Below the pieces are notes generated by a model. That model searched no databases. It was given only the letters and a program-made list of their open reading frames with translations, and was not told the origin of the DNA. Positions 50,763-58,959 of a stretch of DNA of 64,000 nt are shown here, one piece after another (the first letter of the stretch is position 1; every line of letters begins with the position of its first letter). Origin of the DNA: JAFEDN01 sp963712715 (GTDB lineage Bacteria > Pseudomonadota > Gammaproteobacteria > Coxiellales > Coxiellaceae); assembly GCA_963712715.1 (NCBI GenBank), contig CAVQJI010000051.1:1-64000 (forward strand), read 5' to 3'. Both the position numbers and the translations under genes were made by a program.

Positions 50763-51560
50763 TTAATAAACCCTTTGAGTATATTCTTCTCTAGTAATTT
50801 CATAAATGTGATGAAGCGAATTCTTTACCGGTAAATTACTGATATGTTTCATTCCGGCTTTGAAAATAACTTTTTGCGAAGCAACGTTTTTCGGCAGAAT
50901 AGTGGCGAGGATGCGATTAAAATGATGCAGTTCAAATCCGATTTCAATACAACGTTGAACAGCTTGAGTAGCATATCCTTTTCCCCAAAAAGGGTGGTCG
51001 AGAATATAGCCCAATTCAATTTGTTCATCGAGTATGGGATTTATGTTTTTAAAAAAGCGAAACACGCAGTAACCAATTATTATAGATGGTTCGTCTTTTG
51101 CGGTAATCATCCAAACGCCAAATTGATGCATTTGCCAATTTTGGAGAAAACAATTGACGCGATCAATGGCTGCTTCGCGCGACAGTGTACTGCCATCGTA
51201 AATATTCTGCATAATAATCGGATTGCTGTAAATTTTGATAAACCAATCGGTGTCATGAACGGTAATCGGTCTCAATATTATTTTTTGTTGCGATAGAAAT
51301 GTGCCACGAGCTTGTCGCTTTTTTCTGAGTGAAGTCCACGCCCACCAGGGTTGCCGAATTCCGGTTTGAGCCTCATGAATAATCGCCGCAAATACATCCC
51401 ATACGCAGGGATCCTGTTGACCACTGATTTCCTGGATTCTCTGATAAAGTTCATCGGGATCGGCCTGCGCGAGCTCTGCTATGCTATGAATACCCAGTTT
51501 CAGCAAATCCTGGTAAGTGGCGTCCCCGACATTTTTCAGTTTCAATAATTCACTTTTCAT
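50763..51560 (-). CDS. Cdd1/HhH domain fused to a GNAT acetyltransferase
   Basis: The 265-residue protein begins with a helix-hairpin-helix Cdd1 (pathogenicity locus) domain: LLKLKNVGDATYQDLLKLGI, SIAELAQADPDELYQRIQEI and QQDPCVWDVFAAIIHEAQTG, ending PWWAWTS at about residue 80. A RimJ-type GNAT domain follows: IILRPITVHDTDWFIKIYSN, IELGYILDHPFWGKGYATQA and NVASQKVIFKAGMKHI. Cdd1 is usually a free 90-residue protein. An HhH may bind DNA or act as a scaffold. It heads an operon with the nucleotidyltransferase. The start is ATG 51560. Confidence 0.8.
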   Translation of the reverse strand: MKSELLKLKNVGDATYQDLLKLGIHSIAELAQADPDELYQRIQEISGQQDPCVWDVFAAIIHEAQTGIRQPWWAWTSLRKKRQARGTFLSQQKIILRPITVHDTDWFIKIYSNPIIMQNIYDGSTLSREAAIDRVNCFLQNWQMHQFGVWMITAKDEPSIIIGYCVFRFFKNINPILDEQIELGYILDHPFWGKGYATQAVQRCIEIGFELHHFNRILATILPKNVASQKVIFKAGMKHISNLPVKNSLHHIYEITREEYTQRVY

Positions 51561-51630
51561 AAATTTGATCAAAAAAAGATCATTAAAACCCGGTACTTGC
51601 AATTAAATGGAACTGAGTTAACATATAAGC

Positions 51631-51665
51631 GTACCTGGAGGGTGCTGATAACACCAACCAGGTAC
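51631..51665. promoter_or_regulatory. 35-bp palindrome with 14-bp arms
   Basis: GTACCTGGagGGTG (51631-51644) pairs with CACCaaCCAGGTAC (51652-51665) apart from the two central mismatches, around a seven-base loop. It lies between the divergent HhH-GNAT gene and the DUF3050-like frame. No T tract follows, so it is not a simple terminator. It may be an operator or the end of a mobile element. Confidence 0.5.
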
Positions 51666-51693
51666 TAACCACCAAGTTGCATAAGGAAACTTA

Positions 51694-52248
51694 ATGGCTA
51701 AGAGTAGTCTAACAAATTTTGTCGTCTCGATGAACCGTCAGTTCCGACGGAGTCAATTCCTTTTTGATAAAGGCATGATGCTGCGTTTTTACAATGCGGC
51801 AGGATGCTGCCTGTTTCATTTTAAAATGGTATGGGGGTCGGAAGGGATTTCTTCCTGGATGTTCGGTATCAGGGATGCCTTGTGGGCAATCTTAGTTCAT
51901 GAGCCAGGGCGGCTGACGAACCGATTGCCGGGGAATCCCGTCCTGGTGGGTGGTCAACTTTTTAACCATCAACCAGGAATTGAAACCGTAAATCAACAAT
52001 TAGCCCCATTAATCCGGAAAATTAAGCAACATGATTTGTATGCCCACATTTGTTCTCTGAATGACTTACGCATTTTTATGGAGCATCACGTGTTTTGCGT
52101 CTGGGATTTCATGTGCTTGCTCAAAGAATTACATTCTCGAATCGGGACCACGCGCGCGCCGTGGTTGCCTCCGAATGCCCCCTATAGCGCGCACTTAATC
52201 AGCCGAATTTTACCAGCAGTTTTGTTTTTTAGAAAAAAGAGGGAATGA
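51694..52248 (+). pseudogene. DUF3050 protein, 3' truncated and with an unrelated N-terminus
   Basis: Residues about 95-165 match DUF3050, a heme-oxygenase-like helical family: LIRKIKQHDLYAHICSLNDL, RIFMEHHVFCVWDFMCLLKE and APWLPPNAPYSAHLISRI. DUF3050 proteins are about 230-250 residues; this one stops soon after SRI with an unrelated tail. The first 90 residues do not belong to the family and are Met/Phe/Trp-rich. The frame looks like a truncated gene read through from upstream sequence. Confidence 0.6.
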
Positions 52249-52270
52249 GAGTTCAAGTCCACAGGAAAAA

Positions 52271-53233
52271 TTAAAATCCCCAAACTAATTTTTCCAGATC
52301 CTGGATATTTTTTACTTGATGTTCCCACTCATTTATTCTAATTTGGACTTTCAAATGGCTATATTTATGCAGGAGCATTAAAGCTGTTAATTGGTGGCTT
52401 AATTTTTGATTCATTTGATCTGCCGAATATCCATAAGCGGCCAGAAACTCTCGTAACAAAGATCGATCTCCTTGAATGAGAAATGCGCCAGGGCCTAATA
52501 AATCATATTCCGGTAATCCTAACATTGAATCCCCAAAATCAAAAAGCCCATCAATGTGCCAAACGCCGGAAATTTTTTTAGCCATAAAATTCATGGGTGT
52601 ATATTCTCCGGTGAGTAGCACTGGTTTATGGATGGTTCGTAAGGATTTTTCAATCGGTGCAAGATAATCAGGGATTTGCAGAATTAAAGTATCTGAAAGC
52701 TGTCTACGCCGATGCTGATTAACACAGTTCATGATTTGTTTGCCGATAAAAGTTTCCCAATGGCAGTCAATCTCTTCAAGTCCGTTAGTAGGTATGGCAT
52801 GAACCTCTTTAATTAAAGAGCCTAATTCACGAATAATAATTTTCTTATTAGCGTGATCTAAGCTTTCCCAGAGTGTTTCTAAAAGTGTCCCGTCTAACCT
52901 GGTCATCATAATATATGGCCATCCGCCAATGTCGCCGATATGTTGAATGCGAGGAGTTTTAACGGAAAGTTTTGCTTTCAGATGCTTCAGAACTAACTGT
53001 TCACTATTAAATTGATCTTGATGAAAAGGTGGAAATATTTTAATGACGTTTGAATCATCGTGCAGAAATACGATATTAGTGCCTTCAGAAAATAACGTAA
53101 GTGACTTTGCTGGCATGTGATGCCGGCTAAGAATTTCTTTGGCAATATTTTCTAAAATATCAATTTGTTGTTTGAATTGTTCATATTCTTCAAAAGAATG
53201 AATCGAAGAAAGGACAGATAATGTATTTTTCAT
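52271..53233 (-). CDS. Phosphotransferase-fold protein with a changed catalytic loop
   Basis: The 320-residue protein has the APH fold: FSEGTNIVFLHDDSNVIKIF in the N-lobe, GGWPYIMMTRLDGTLLETLW, and LFDFGDSMLGLPEYDLLGPG with the DFG-like Asp. The catalytic loop reads LLTGEYTPMNFM instead of HGDxxxxN, so His becomes Thr and the base Asp becomes Glu. The Asn is kept. It may be a weak kinase, a binding protein or an alternative family. ATG 53233 is preferred to the longer frame. Confidence 0.75.
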   Translation of the reverse strand: MKNTLSVLSSIHSFEEYEQFKQQIDILENIAKEILSRHHMPAKSLTLFSEGTNIVFLHDDSNVIKIFPPFHQDQFNSEQLVLKHLKAKLSVKTPRIQHIGDIGGWPYIMMTRLDGTLLETLWESLDHANKKIIIRELGSLIKEVHAIPTNGLEEIDCHWETFIGKQIMNCVNQHRRRQLSDTLILQIPDYLAPIEKSLRTIHKPVLLTGEYTPMNFMAKKISGVWHIDGLFDFGDSMLGLPEYDLLGPGAFLIQGDRSLLREFLAAYGYSADQMNQKLSHQLTALMLLHKYSHLKVQIRINEWEHQVKNIQDLEKLVWGF

Positions 53234-53305
53234 GATAAATCTATAAATGATGGGCGGCCACACATTGGGTCATTATATCTAACCGGATAGGGAAAATAAA
53301 ACTCC

Positions 53306-53339
53306 TTGACAAGATAGTAAAATAATATACAATATGTAT
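53306..53339 (+). promoter_or_regulatory. Promoter with overlapping dyad before the SRPBCC-marR operon
   Basis: TTGACA (53306-53311), a 16-base spacer and TACAAT (53328-53333) form a strong sigma-70 promoter. The dyad ATACA-ata-TGTAT (53327-53339) overlaps the -10 box. MarR proteins typically repress by binding such dyads, and a marR gene is second in the operon. Autoregulation is the natural inference. Confidence 0.6.
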
Positions 53340-53360
53340 TTTTATAAAATCGAGGTTAAC

Positions 53361-53792
53361 ATGTGGATAAAATCTTATAGTAAAGTTTATCGAAACATTA
53401 AAAAAGAAGACGTCTGGCAAATATGGGCTGATGTCGATCATTATACTCGATGGCATGATGATCTGGATTATTGTCAATTATATGGCAGGTTCGTGGTTGG
53501 AAATTATTTTATGCTAAAGCCCAAAGGTGCGCCGGCAGTTAAAGTAGAAATCATCGAGCTGATTGAGAATAAAAAATTTGTCGATTGTACTCGGTTTTTT
53601 GGTGCAAAAATGTTTGATATCCATGAGTTAGAAGAAACCCAAGACGGTTTGCGAATCAAGAATACCATCCAGGTCACAGGCTTGCTCAGCTTTCTCTGGG
53701 TTCAGTTAGTCGCTAAAAAAGTGGCTGACTCCGCGCCAAAAGAAACGGATTCTCTGGTTAATTTAGTGAGAACTCGATATGCCCAAAGCTAA
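53361..53792 (+). CDS. SRPBCC (START-like) protein
   Basis: The 143-residue protein has the SRPBCC/polyketide cyclase pattern: YSKVYRNIKKEDVWQIWADV, DHYTRWHDDLDYCQLYGRFV, FMLKPKGAPAVKVEIIELIE and DGLRIKNTIQVTGLLSFLWV. These proteins form a deep hydrophobic ligand pocket. AGGT lies six bases before ATG 53361. The 3' end overlaps marR by 14 bases. The ligand is unknown. Confidence 0.85.
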   Translation: MWIKSYSKVYRNIKKEDVWQIWADVDHYTRWHDDLDYCQLYGRFVVGNYFMLKPKGAPAVKVEIIELIENKKFVDCTRFFGAKMFDIHELEETQDGLRIKNTIQVTGLLSFLWVQLVAKKVADSAPKETDSLVNLVRTRYAQS

Positions 53793-54249
53793 TTCCGCCT
53801 TCGGATTTGATCAGCCGGAAGATAGTCCAGGATTTTTATTATGGCAAACAACCATTACCTGGCAAAGACTAATTAAAAAAGCCCTGGATTTACAGGGTAT
53901 CTCGCATTCGCAATTTGTCATACTCGCAATTACCTTATGGTTCGAGAATAAGAATCAAGAGGTTTCACAAAATTTAATTGTACGTCAATCCAGGCTGGAT
54001 AAAATGACGGTTTCGCAGTCATTAAAAAAACTGGTTGCTGATGGTTACATCCAACGTCGTGAACATTCAGAAGATACTCGAATGAAGACCGTTTGCTTGA
54101 CTAAAAAAGGAAAATCACTGGCGTCAAAATTAGTCCCTATCGTTGAGAAAGTGGATGCCGATTTTTTTGACACCATTTCTAAACAGGATCAAAAAATTCT
54201 GCTGTCATTATTGAATGATTTAGTCACTAATACAGAAACTCATGAATAA
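53779..54249 (+). CDS. MarR family transcriptional regulator
   Basis: The 156-residue regulator has the winged helix QNLIVRQSRLDKMTVSQSLK followed by KLVADGYIQRREHSEDTRMK and TVCLTKKGKSLASKLV. It is co-transcribed with the SRPBCC gene (14-base overlap) and probably represses the shared promoter. It precedes the first beta-lactamase by 130 bases on the same strand, so control of that gene is possible. Confidence 0.9.
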   Translation: MPKANSAFGFDQPEDSPGFLLWQTTITWQRLIKKALDLQGISHSQFVILAITLWFENKNQEVSQNLIVRQSRLDKMTVSQSLKKLVADGYIQRREHSEDTRMKTVCLTKKGKSLASKLVPIVEKVDADFFDTISKQDQKILLSLLNDLVTNTETHE

Positions 54250-54379
54250 TGGACAGATTTTTAGAATGTCAGTACAGTGTATCAAAATTAGGGCGCCTGG
54301 TACATTTGCACTAACAGCATAATGTACGGGTAAACATTCATTTAGATTTTATTTAATAGTTTTAATAGAGATAAATTGT

Positions 54380-55285
54380 ATGAAATATCGATTATTGCTG
54401 ACCATGGTTATTTCTTTAATCAGTATTCCTGCATTTGCCAATATCCGACCCATTGAGACTTACCCGGTACAAGAACAGTTTGTGGAATTGGAAAACAGTT
54501 TTGATGGAAAGATTGGCGTTTATGCTCTGGATACTAATAACAATCAAATCATTGCGTATCGGGCGGATGAACGCTTTCCAGTGCAAAGTACCAGCAAATT
54601 GATGGCAGTCGCTGCGCTATTAAAACGAAGCGAGAAAGATAAAAAATTACTACAAGAAAAAATAGTGTATACACAAAAAGATCTGATGTCCTGGCATCCT
54701 GTGACAGGAAAATATGTGACTGGCGGCATGACCCTGGAAGAGCTATCCGAAGCGGCCATGAGTTATAGCGATAATGTTGCGATGAATCTGATTACAAAAA
54801 AGTTAGGCGGGCCTAAATCCGTCACTGATTTTGCGTCTTCTATGGGTAATAAGACATTTAATATTGAGCACTACGATGGAGAGCTCAATTCAAATCCGAA
54901 AAACCCACAGGATACGTCGACCCCTAAAGAGATGGCGATGAGCGTACAAAAGTTGACATTAGACAATACATTAGCGCCATCTCAACGAGCGCAATTAATG
55001 ACCTGGATGAGAAATAATACCACCGGATATAAACGAATACGCGCCGGTGTTCCGATTGGCTGGGTGGTTGCCGAGAAAACAGGAGGTGGATTCGGTGATT
55101 ATGGTATTGCCAATGATATTGGTGTCATGTGGTCGCCCTTATGTAAACCCATCGTATTGGCTATTTATACGGTAGGAAACCAACAGGACGCCAAAAGTCG
55201 TGACGATATTGTAGCCTCAGTGACGAAAACAGTATTTGATGAATTTGCAAAAAATAACCCCTGTTTTAAGGCGCTTTTTTCTTAA
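54380..55285 (+). CDS. Class A beta-lactamase with Asp at position 166
   Basis: The 301-residue exported enzyme has a signal peptide (LLLTMVISLISIPAFA). Native numbering coincides with Ambler numbering here: Ser70-Thr-Ser-Lys73 (FPVQSTSKLMAV), Ser130-Asp-Asn132 (SYSDNVAMNL), the omega loop YDGELN with Asp166 in place of the deacylating Glu166, and KTG at 233-235 (AEKTGGGFGDYG). The omega loop is one residue short. E166D in TEM-type enzymes slows deacylation; here it may mean weak hydrolysis, a different substrate or a penicillin-binding role. The cofactor Cys69 is Gln. Confidence 0.88.
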   Translation: MKYRLLLTMVISLISIPAFANIRPIETYPVQEQFVELENSFDGKIGVYALDTNNNQIIAYRADERFPVQSTSKLMAVAALLKRSEKDKKLLQEKIVYTQKDLMSWHPVTGKYVTGGMTLEELSEAAMSYSDNVAMNLITKKLGGPKSVTDFASSMGNKTFNIEHYDGELNSNPKNPQDTSTPKEMAMSVQKLTLDNTLAPSQRAQLMTWMRNNTTGYKRIRAGVPIGWVVAEKTGGGFGDYGIANDIGVMWSPLCKPIVLAIYTVGNQQDAKSRDDIVASVTKTVFDEFAKNNPCFKALFS

Positions 55286-55385
55286 GTCGGGCGTGCAGGG
55301 AATAGGGCACGGTAAGTTTCGATGGTACAGCGGGCAATTCGTTTGCAATTTTCATATATTCCTTCCATTCTTGATGTCATAGTAT

Positions 55386-56273
55386 TTACACCGTATGTTC
55401 GCGAATAGGCCAACATTGTTCGTAAGTAAAGTCAAACTCATCAGTAAAGCCAAGTCCTAAATTTGGAGTGATTCGGGTTCGTTCTCCTGAAGCAGCTTGC
55501 TGATCGATTGCTTGCATATCCGCCTGCGATAACGTGAAATCGCAAATATCTAAATTTTGACGCATATGATTTTCATTTTGGCTGCCGGGTAAAGGAACGC
55601 AATGATGCTGCATAATCCATTTTAATGCGATTTGCATGGGAGTTTTATGATATATTTTCCCAAGTTTATTGAGCAAATGATCTTTGCTCAAACGTCCTCT
55701 AGCCAGTGGAGCCCATGCTTGAATGGCAATGGATTTTTCCTGGCAGAATTTAAGGAGCTCCGTGTCATAAAAAATAGGATTCATTTCTATTTGCACCCAT
55801 GAAATGGGAACATGATGTTCTAAAGCACGCTTCAAGTGGTTAACATTGACATTACTCAATCCGATGTGCCGAATCAAACCATTTTTTCTAAAAGATTCCA
55901 TCTTATCTAAAGTATCTTCAATGATGATTTGACTATTGGGCCAATGTAATAAATAGGCGTCTAAGTAATTGGTTTGTAGTTGAGTTAACGTCGATTCAAT
56001 ATCCCGCTGTAGCTCTGTAGGGGTTTGTTTATCCGGCCAAACTTTAGAAATCAGATAAAAATCTTTTCTATCAAATTTTTTCAGTGCATTGCCAATCGGA
56101 ATGAAATTATTGTAAAACGTTGCAGTATCCATAATACGATATCCTAATTCAGCCGCTTGAAGAATGGCCTTGAAACAAGCGTCTCCTTTTAAGGGATAAG
56201 TACCGAAACCAACTGCAGGATAATTGATCCCATCAATCTGGAAAATTCCAGAATCATACATTTTAAAAATCAT
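55386..56273 (-). CDS. Aldo/keto reductase
   Basis: This is a 295-residue TIM-barrel oxidoreductase with the catalytic tetrad: Asp and Tyr in RIMDTATFYNNFIPIG, Lys in LISKVWPDKQ and His in YLLHWPNSQI. NADPH-binding residues are in VPLPGSQNENHMRQNL. The N-terminal NYPAVGFGTYPLKGDACFKA is typical of AKR3/AKR5-like proteins. It lies between the two beta-lactamase genes on the opposite strand. Substrate unknown; reactive aldehydes are a possibility. ATG 56273 or 56261 may be used. Confidence 0.92.
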   Translation of the reverse strand: MIFKMYDSGIFQIDGINYPAVGFGTYPLKGDACFKAILQAAELGYRIMDTATFYNNFIPIGNALKKFDRKDFYLISKVWPDKQTPTELQRDIESTLTQLQTNYLDAYLLHWPNSQIIIEDTLDKMESFRKNGLIRHIGLSNVNVNHLKRALEHHVPISWVQIEMNPIFYDTELLKFCQEKSIAIQAWAPLARGRLSKDHLLNKLGKIYHKTPMQIALKWIMQHHCVPLPGSQNENHMRQNLDICDFTLSQADMQAIDQQAASGERTRITPNLGLGFTDEFDFTYEQCWPIREHTV

Positions 56274-56292
56274 AAATCATTCTCCTAAATGC

Positions 56293-56492
56293 CTATAGGG
56301 TGCCTTTAGGCAACTTGCCGGTTTTGAGGTAGCGGCGAATCTGTTTCAGGATAATGCCTTTGCGATCAGTAGGGCCTTGTTTAAGATGCTGTTAGGCATT
56401 TCGACCGTAATATGGTAAGGGATATGGTGCTGTTTGCAGAACTGCTTCAGCTCGGCCATGTTAAGATAATTAAGAATTGAATCATCAGGCAT
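56293..56492 (-). pseudogene. SAP-like small protein, frameshifted
   Basis: From ATG 56492 the minus strand reads MPDDSILNYLNMAELKQFCK and then QHHIPYHITVEMPNSILNK. A frameshift follows; the next frame gives TDRKGIILKQIRRYLKTGKL and a stop. L-x-x-M-x-x-x-E-L-K-x-F-C-x-x-H and the R-I-x-x-Y-L-K-T-G-K end resemble SAP-domain small proteins that bind DNA. It fills most of the gap between the aldo-keto reductase and the second beta-lactamase. Confidence 0.45.
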
Positions 56493-56628
56493 GTCTTATC
56501 ATACTCAATCCGGCGCCGATTATGCAAATTGTCCGGTATCTAAAATTGTTTAGTGTTCGCATTTTATAAGCATTCGACAACATATCGATTTAAAAGTACC
56601 ATCATCCATTTTGAAGGAGGAGGTCATA

Positions 56629-57582
56629 ATGAAAACTATTTTAATTAAAAAATCTCTTTTATTTTTGATGAGTATGTTTATTCTATTTTCGATAGGTACC
56701 AGTCATGCATCTTCCGTTGTGCCTGCCAATCATTTTCTTGATGAGCAACTCGCACAATTAGAAAAAAATTCAAGCGGACGGATCGGGATTTATGCTGTTA
56801 ATACTGGTAACGATCAAAAGCTTCAATATCGTGCGGACGAAAGATTCCCATTTTGCAGCACAGGTAAAGTGATGGTAGTTTCTGCTGTTTTGCAAAAAGC
56901 AGAGACTGATTCGAAGTTGCTACAGAAAAAAATAATCTATACCCAGCAAGATATTAAACAAAGTGAGTATGCCCCAATCACTGAAAAATTGATAGGTATT
57001 GGCATGAGCGTTGCCGAATTAAGTAAGGCAGCTATGGAATATAGCGATAATGCTGCCTTGAACCTATTGATGAATCTGTTAGGTGGGCCTGACGTAATCA
57101 ACAGCTATGCTCGATCCGTCGGTGATTACATTTTCAGAATCGATCGTTTTGAACCTGAACTTAATTCGGCTATCCCAGGAGATCAGCGTGATACTACTAC
57201 ACCTTCTGCAATGGGAAATAGCCTGCTAAAGTTAACAGTGGGAAATGCTTTACAGCCATCTCAGCGAGCGATGCTGTTGGATTGGATGAAGAATAATACC
57301 ACGGGCAATTTTAAAATTCGGGCAGGCGTACCCAAGAATTGGGTAGTTGGAGACAAAACCGGACACGGGCAATATAATACAACCGATGACATCGGTATTA
57401 TTTGGCCGCCTCATTGTGACCCAATCATCATGGTGATTTATTTCACTGAAAACAAATCGGATTCAACTGATCGTTCGAATATTATTGCTTCAGCGGCTAA
57501 TTTGATAATCTCTGAGTTTGCGCAGCACGATCAATGTATAAAAAAACAATTTGAATCAGATACAGGAGCAATTTACTCATGA
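56629..57582 (+). CDS. Class A beta-lactamase
   Basis: The 317-residue exported enzyme has all class A residues: Ser77-Thr-Gly-Lys80 preceded by Cys76 (FPFCSTGKVMVVS), Ser139-Asp-Asn141 (EYSDNAALNLL), the omega loop FEPELNSAIPGDQRDTTTPS with Glu175 (Ambler 166) and KTG in VGDKTGHGQYNTT. The signal peptide is LLFLMSMFILFSIGTSHA. AAGGAGG precedes ATG 56629. The Cys is of the type seen in enzymes with a Cys69-Cys238 pair, although a second matching Cys is not obvious. It overlaps the downstream cupin by ATGA. Penicillin hydrolysis is expected. Confidence 0.92.
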   Translation: MKTILIKKSLLFLMSMFILFSIGTSHASSVVPANHFLDEQLAQLEKNSSGRIGIYAVNTGNDQKLQYRADERFPFCSTGKVMVVSAVLQKAETDSKLLQKKIIYTQQDIKQSEYAPITEKLIGIGMSVAELSKAAMEYSDNAALNLLMNLLGGPDVINSYARSVGDYIFRIDRFEPELNSAIPGDQRDTTTPSAMGNSLLKLTVGNALQPSQRAMLLDWMKNNTTGNFKIRAGVPKNWVVGDKTGHGQYNTTDDIGIIWPPHCDPIIMVIYFTENKSDSTDRSNIIASAANLIISEFAQHDQCIKKQFESDTGAIYS

Positions 57583-57983
57583 ACAATTATTTTAAATCTT
57601 TGGCCTTTATTCTGCTGTTGACGACTGCGGGTTTATGCTTTGCTGCAGAGGAGGGCGTTTCTGAACGCAAACCGCAAACCCATATTTTACAAAGAGTCGA
57701 TGTGCCGGGAACGGCCTATCAGGAAGGTTTGGGGATGACTGAATTCGCTCCTGATGCAGTTAAAGATCAGCAGGTACAAACCGGGCCTGAAGTTTGTTAT
57801 GTGCTGGAGGGTGAAATTACCTATGTGGCGAAAGGTCAAGCGCCAAGAATCATTAAAGCTGGTGAAAGTTATCAAATTCCTGCGGGTGAAATCCATTACA
57901 GCAAAGCTGGATCAAAGGGTGCTAAAATTCTAGCTACTTGGGTATTGGAAAAGGGAAAGCCTTTTGCAATACCTGTTCCTTGA
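57579..57983 (+). CDS. Exported cupin protein coupled to the beta-lactamase
   Basis: The 134-residue protein has a signal peptide (LAFILLLTTAGLCFA). The cupin motifs read TGPEVCYVLEGEITYVAKGQ and GESYQIPAGEIHYSKAGSKG. The first motif lacks the usual HxH, with Glu and His in the second half only, so metal binding is uncertain. It overlaps the beta-lactamase stop by four bases and probably is made with it. Role unknown; a periplasmic partner or unrelated sensor are both possible. Confidence 0.85.
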   Translation: MNNYFKSLAFILLLTTAGLCFAAEEGVSERKPQTHILQRVDVPGTAYQEGLGMTEFAPDAVKDQQVQTGPEVCYVLEGEITYVAKGQAPRIIKAGESYQIPAGEIHYSKAGSKGAKILATWVLEKGKPFAIPVP

Positions 57984-58005
57984 AAAAATTGCTACAATAT
58001 CGATC

Positions 58006-58788
58006 ATGCGTAAACTCAATTTGCCGTTAGCGTACAATCGATTATGTCAATACTTTGATGTGTTGGGCTGTAGTGTTCCCGACTGGCGTAATAAAGTTAT
58101 TGAGAAGATTTTGAAAAAACGTCGAGTGCAGACTGTACTTGATTTGACTTGCGGGACAGGGTCACAAGTGATTTGGTTAGCCAAACGAGGTTTTCAGGTC
58201 ACGGGTTCGGATTTAAGTCCTGATTTATTAAAAACCGCGAAACGAAAAGCCCGGACGGAACATGTTAAAGTGCAGTTTCTGCAAGGCGATATGCGCACCC
58301 AACGGCTTGGTCATTTTGATGCAGTCATCACTATATTTAATGCGATTGGTCATTTAACTAAAGCTGGTTTTGAAAAAGCAATCAAAAATATTTATCGAAA
58401 TTTAAATCCAGGCGGCCTTTATGTGTTTGATATATTCAATGCTGACAGCCTAAACCAGCAAACGTTGTCAGCCATGAGAACGGATCAAACCAAAATAATA
58501 GATCATCAACATATCCACCATCTGCAATATTCTCGGTATGATAGAAAACGAAATCATTTGATTTCTGATGATTATTTTTTCCTACAAAAGGATTTAGAAA
58601 AACCCAAGCTGATTCAGGGTCAATTTTTTCTGCAAATTTATACATTGAAGCAGCTTCAAGAGATGTTAGCAAACAATGGTTTTAGAATTCTGGAACAGTG
58701 TGGAGTTGACGGTTCAAAATTCTCAACTAAAAAGACAAGTGAAATGTTGATTGTCGCCCAGAAGGTACAGGGCTATCAGTTTGAATAA
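58006..58788 (+). CDS. SAM-dependent methyltransferase
   Basis: The 260-residue class I methyltransferase has motif I TVLDLTCGTGSQVIWLAKRG, the acidic residue in VTGSDLSPDLLKTA, VQFLQGDMRTQRLGHFDAVI and GGLYVFDIFNADSLNQQ. The C-terminal beta region (DDYFFLQKDLEKPKLIQGQF) fits the subgroup acting on small molecules. ATG 58006 is preferred; a longer frame overlaps the upstream cupin. It may be the third gene of the beta-lactamase transcript (22 bases after the cupin stop). Confidence 0.85.
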   Translation: MRKLNLPLAYNRLCQYFDVLGCSVPDWRNKVIEKILKKRRVQTVLDLTCGTGSQVIWLAKRGFQVTGSDLSPDLLKTAKRKARTEHVKVQFLQGDMRTQRLGHFDAVITIFNAIGHLTKAGFEKAIKNIYRNLNPGGLYVFDIFNADSLNQQTLSAMRTDQTKIIDHQHIHHLQYSRYDRKRNHLISDDYFFLQKDLEKPKLIQGQFFLQIYTLKQLQEMLANNGFRILEQCGVDGSKFSTKKTSEMLIVAQKVQGYQFE

Positions 58789-58959
58789 TTTCTGGCAGAT
58801 CATTTTCGTTCGCTTTTCGTAGACTGAAGCTCATCGTTTAATAGATTCAGGTCGCGTGAGTGGAAAAATACTTCTCAAAATCTGATGATACTGACAATAA
58901 GATTTTGATAATGATGTGGCAATCGCTCCAGGCATTATTAGCATTTCCATCTTTAAAAT

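Noticed and set aside
55286..55385. Minus-strand frame of about 32 codons after the first beta-lactamase (YENCKRIARCTIETYRALFP)
   Set aside because: Too short to assign; it might be a remnant of a gene upstream of the aldo-keto reductase end but nothing else supports it.
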